From Rhizobium bangladeshense (lineage in GTDB: Bacteria; Pseudomonadota; Alphaproteobacteria; Rhizobiales; Rhizobiaceae): a stretch of 64,000 nucleotides of DNA. A model generated the notes under the pieces. That model had not been told where the DNA came from and ran no database searches. It saw only the letters and a program-made list of their open reading frames with translations. Both the position numbers and the translations under genes were made by a program. This document shows positions 62,815-64,000 of this stretch, piece by piece. Within the stretch, counting starts at the first letter, position 1. Each line of letters starts with the position of its first letter. The stretch spans positions 372,001-436,000 of the forward strand of contig NZ_CP071614.1 in the NCBI RefSeq assembly GCF_017357245.1. The letters run 5' to 3'.

Positions 62815-64000
62815 TTAGCCCCGAAACGTATAGTCGCTGATCGAATCCGGCTTCATCTCGATGGAAAAACCGGGCAGGCTGGGCGGCATATAGGCGGCGT
62901 TCTCGATCCGGCAGGGATCGAGGAAATGTTCGTGGAGGTGATCGACATATTCGATGACGCGGCCCTCCCGGGTGCCTGACACCGCGACATAGTCGATCAT
63001 CGACAGATGCTGCACATATTCGCAGAGCCCGACGCCGCCGGCATGCGGCCAGACCGGCAGGCCGAACTTGGCGGCGATCAGCAGGACGGCGAGAACCTCG
63101 TTCAGCCCGCCCATGCGGCAGGAATCGATCTGGACGATATCGATCGCGCCTTCGGCGATGAACTGCTTGAACATGATCCGGTTCTGGCACATCTCGCCGG
63201 TTGCGACCTTCACCGGGCTGATTGCCTGGCGGATCTTGCGGTGGCCGGCGACATCGTCGGGGCTTGTGGGCTCCTCGATGAAGAAGGGCTTGGCGAAAGC
63301 AAGCGCCTTGACCCATTCGATCGCCTGGCCGACGTCCCAGACCTGGTTGGCGTCGATCATCAGGTAGCGATCGGGACCGATGACTTCGCGGGCGATCCGC
63401 AGACGGCGGATATCGTCGTCCAGATCGCGGCCGACTTTCATCTTGATATGGTTGAAGCCGGCATCGATCGCCTCCTGGCAGAGCCGACTCAATTTCTCAT
63501 CCTCATAACCCAGCCAACCGGCCGAGGTCGTGTAACAGGCGTAACCCTCCTTTTCGAGGATGGCGATACGTTCCGCCTTGCCGCCTTCAGCCTTCTTGAG
63601 GATAGCGACCGCTTCATCGCGCGTCAGCACGTCGGTGAGGTAGCGGTAGTCGACGATATCGGCGATTTCCTCAGGCGACATGTTGGCGACGAGCCGCCAG
63701 ACCGGCTTGCCGGCCTGTTTTGCGAGCAGATCCCAGACGGCGTTGACGACCGCGCCGGTCGCCAGGTGAATGGCGCCTTTTTCCGGACCGATCCAGCGCA
63801 ACTGGCTGTCGCTCGTCAGATGCCGCCAGAATTTGCCGGGATGGGCGAGCACCTCGCCGAGGTCGGCGCCGACGACGAGGTGGCGCATCGCTTCGATCGC
63901 CATGCAGCAGATGTCGTTGCCGCGGCCGATGGTGAAGGTCAGGCCATGGCCGGCAAGGCCCGGGGCGTCCGTATCGAGAATGACATAGGCGGCCGAATAG
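62815..64000 (-). CDS. L-fuconate dehydratase, 5' end outside the window
   Basis: An enolase-superfamily enzyme; 394 residues are visible, and the frame continues past base 64000 ('YSAAYVIL'). 'HGLTFTIGRGND' near the visible start and 'WIGPEKGAIHLATGAVVNAVWDLLA' are marks of L-fuconate dehydratase. Catalytic parts: 'HIKMKVG' (KxK), Asp in 'LMIDANQVWDVG', Glu in 'FFIEEPTSP', Glu in 'ATGEMCQNR' and His in 'WPHAGGVGLCEY'. It dehydrates L-fuconate to 2-keto-3-deoxy-L-fuconate. The ATG at 63903 is internal. It converges with mgdD across 119 bases. Confidence 0.87.
   Translation of the reverse strand, partial: YSAAYVILDTDAPGLAGHGLTFTIGRGNDICCMAIEAMRHLVVGADLGEVLAHPGKFWRHLTSDSQLRWIGPEKGAIHLATGAVVNAVWDLLAKQAGKPVWRLVANMSPEEIADIVDYRYLTDVLTRDEAVAILKKAEGGKAERIAILEKEGYACYTTSAGWLGYEDEKLSRLCQEAIDAGFNHIKMKVGRDLDDDIRRLRIAREVIGPDRYLMIDANQVWDVGQAIEWVKALAFAKPFFIEEPTSPDDVAGHRKIRQAISPVKVATGEMCQNRIMFKQFIAEGAIDIVQIDSCRMGGLNEVLAVLLIAAKFGLPVWPHAGGVGLCEYVQHLSMIDYVAVSGTREGRVIEYVDHLHEHFLDPCRIENAAYMPPSLPGFSIEMKPDSISDYTFRG

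Overview
The window looks like part of a Rhizobium replicon (R. etli / R. leguminosarum group). The evidence is a GC-rich composition, rhizobial-type regulators and ABC transporters, a minCDE locus of rhizobial type with a CtrA-like box, a DUF1127 small protein, and a small RNA with repeated anti-Shine-Dalgarno loops of the alpha-r14 kind. In rhizobia minCDE usually sits on a secondary replicon (pSymB or p42e-like chromid), so a chromid origin is a reasonable inference. No rRNA, tRNA, insertion sequence or CRISPR array was seen.

Left part (1-24 kb): end of a sugar ABC operon (binding protein, UgpC-like ATPase); AraC regulator plus MFS exporter; ArsR/SRPBCC pair with a palindrome over the start codon; a catabolic block of D-threonine-aldolase-like enzyme, MlrC-like M81 protein, NTF2-like protein, RidA, RpiR regulator, SDR, MFS and ROK; divergent EamA and AraC genes; GH20 hexosaminidase facing away from a large GH94-type phosphorylase; GntR-kduD-kduI for uronate breakdown.

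Middle part (24-37 kb): a four-hairpin anti-SD sRNA, a DUF1127 gene, a DEDDh exonuclease, a two-component system, a lipid-type methyltransferase, an amine oxidase, an aldo/keto reductase, and a LuxR regulator divergent from a PotABCD-type ABC operon ending in an SDR.

Right part (37-62.7 kb): the most notable region. It encodes what reads as a complete route from trimethylamine to glutamate plus C1 units. Tmm oxidises trimethylamine to TMAO; Tdm (with its three zinc cysteines at the expected spacing) splits TMAO to dimethylamine and formaldehyde; a DUF3445 heme protein, an Fe-S flavoreductase and DmmA form dimethylamine monooxygenase; GmaS, MgsABC and the Sox-like MgdABCD run the N-methylglutamate pathway for methylamine; GcvT-like protein, FolD and PurU handle the tetrahydrofolate-bound C1 units to formate. 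An APC permease stands divergent from tdm, and an XRE-cupin and a GlxA-type AraC regulator lie between the mgs and mgd operons. The cell-division genes minCDE and a decayed chemoreceptor fragment interrupt this pathway between tdm and tmm.

From about 60.5 to 62.4 kb mgdC and mgdD carry eleven apparent one-base losses, mostly in short homopolymers, while the protein sequence between them stays intact. This looks like local sequencing error rather than gene decay. The window ends inside an L-fuconate dehydratase gene.
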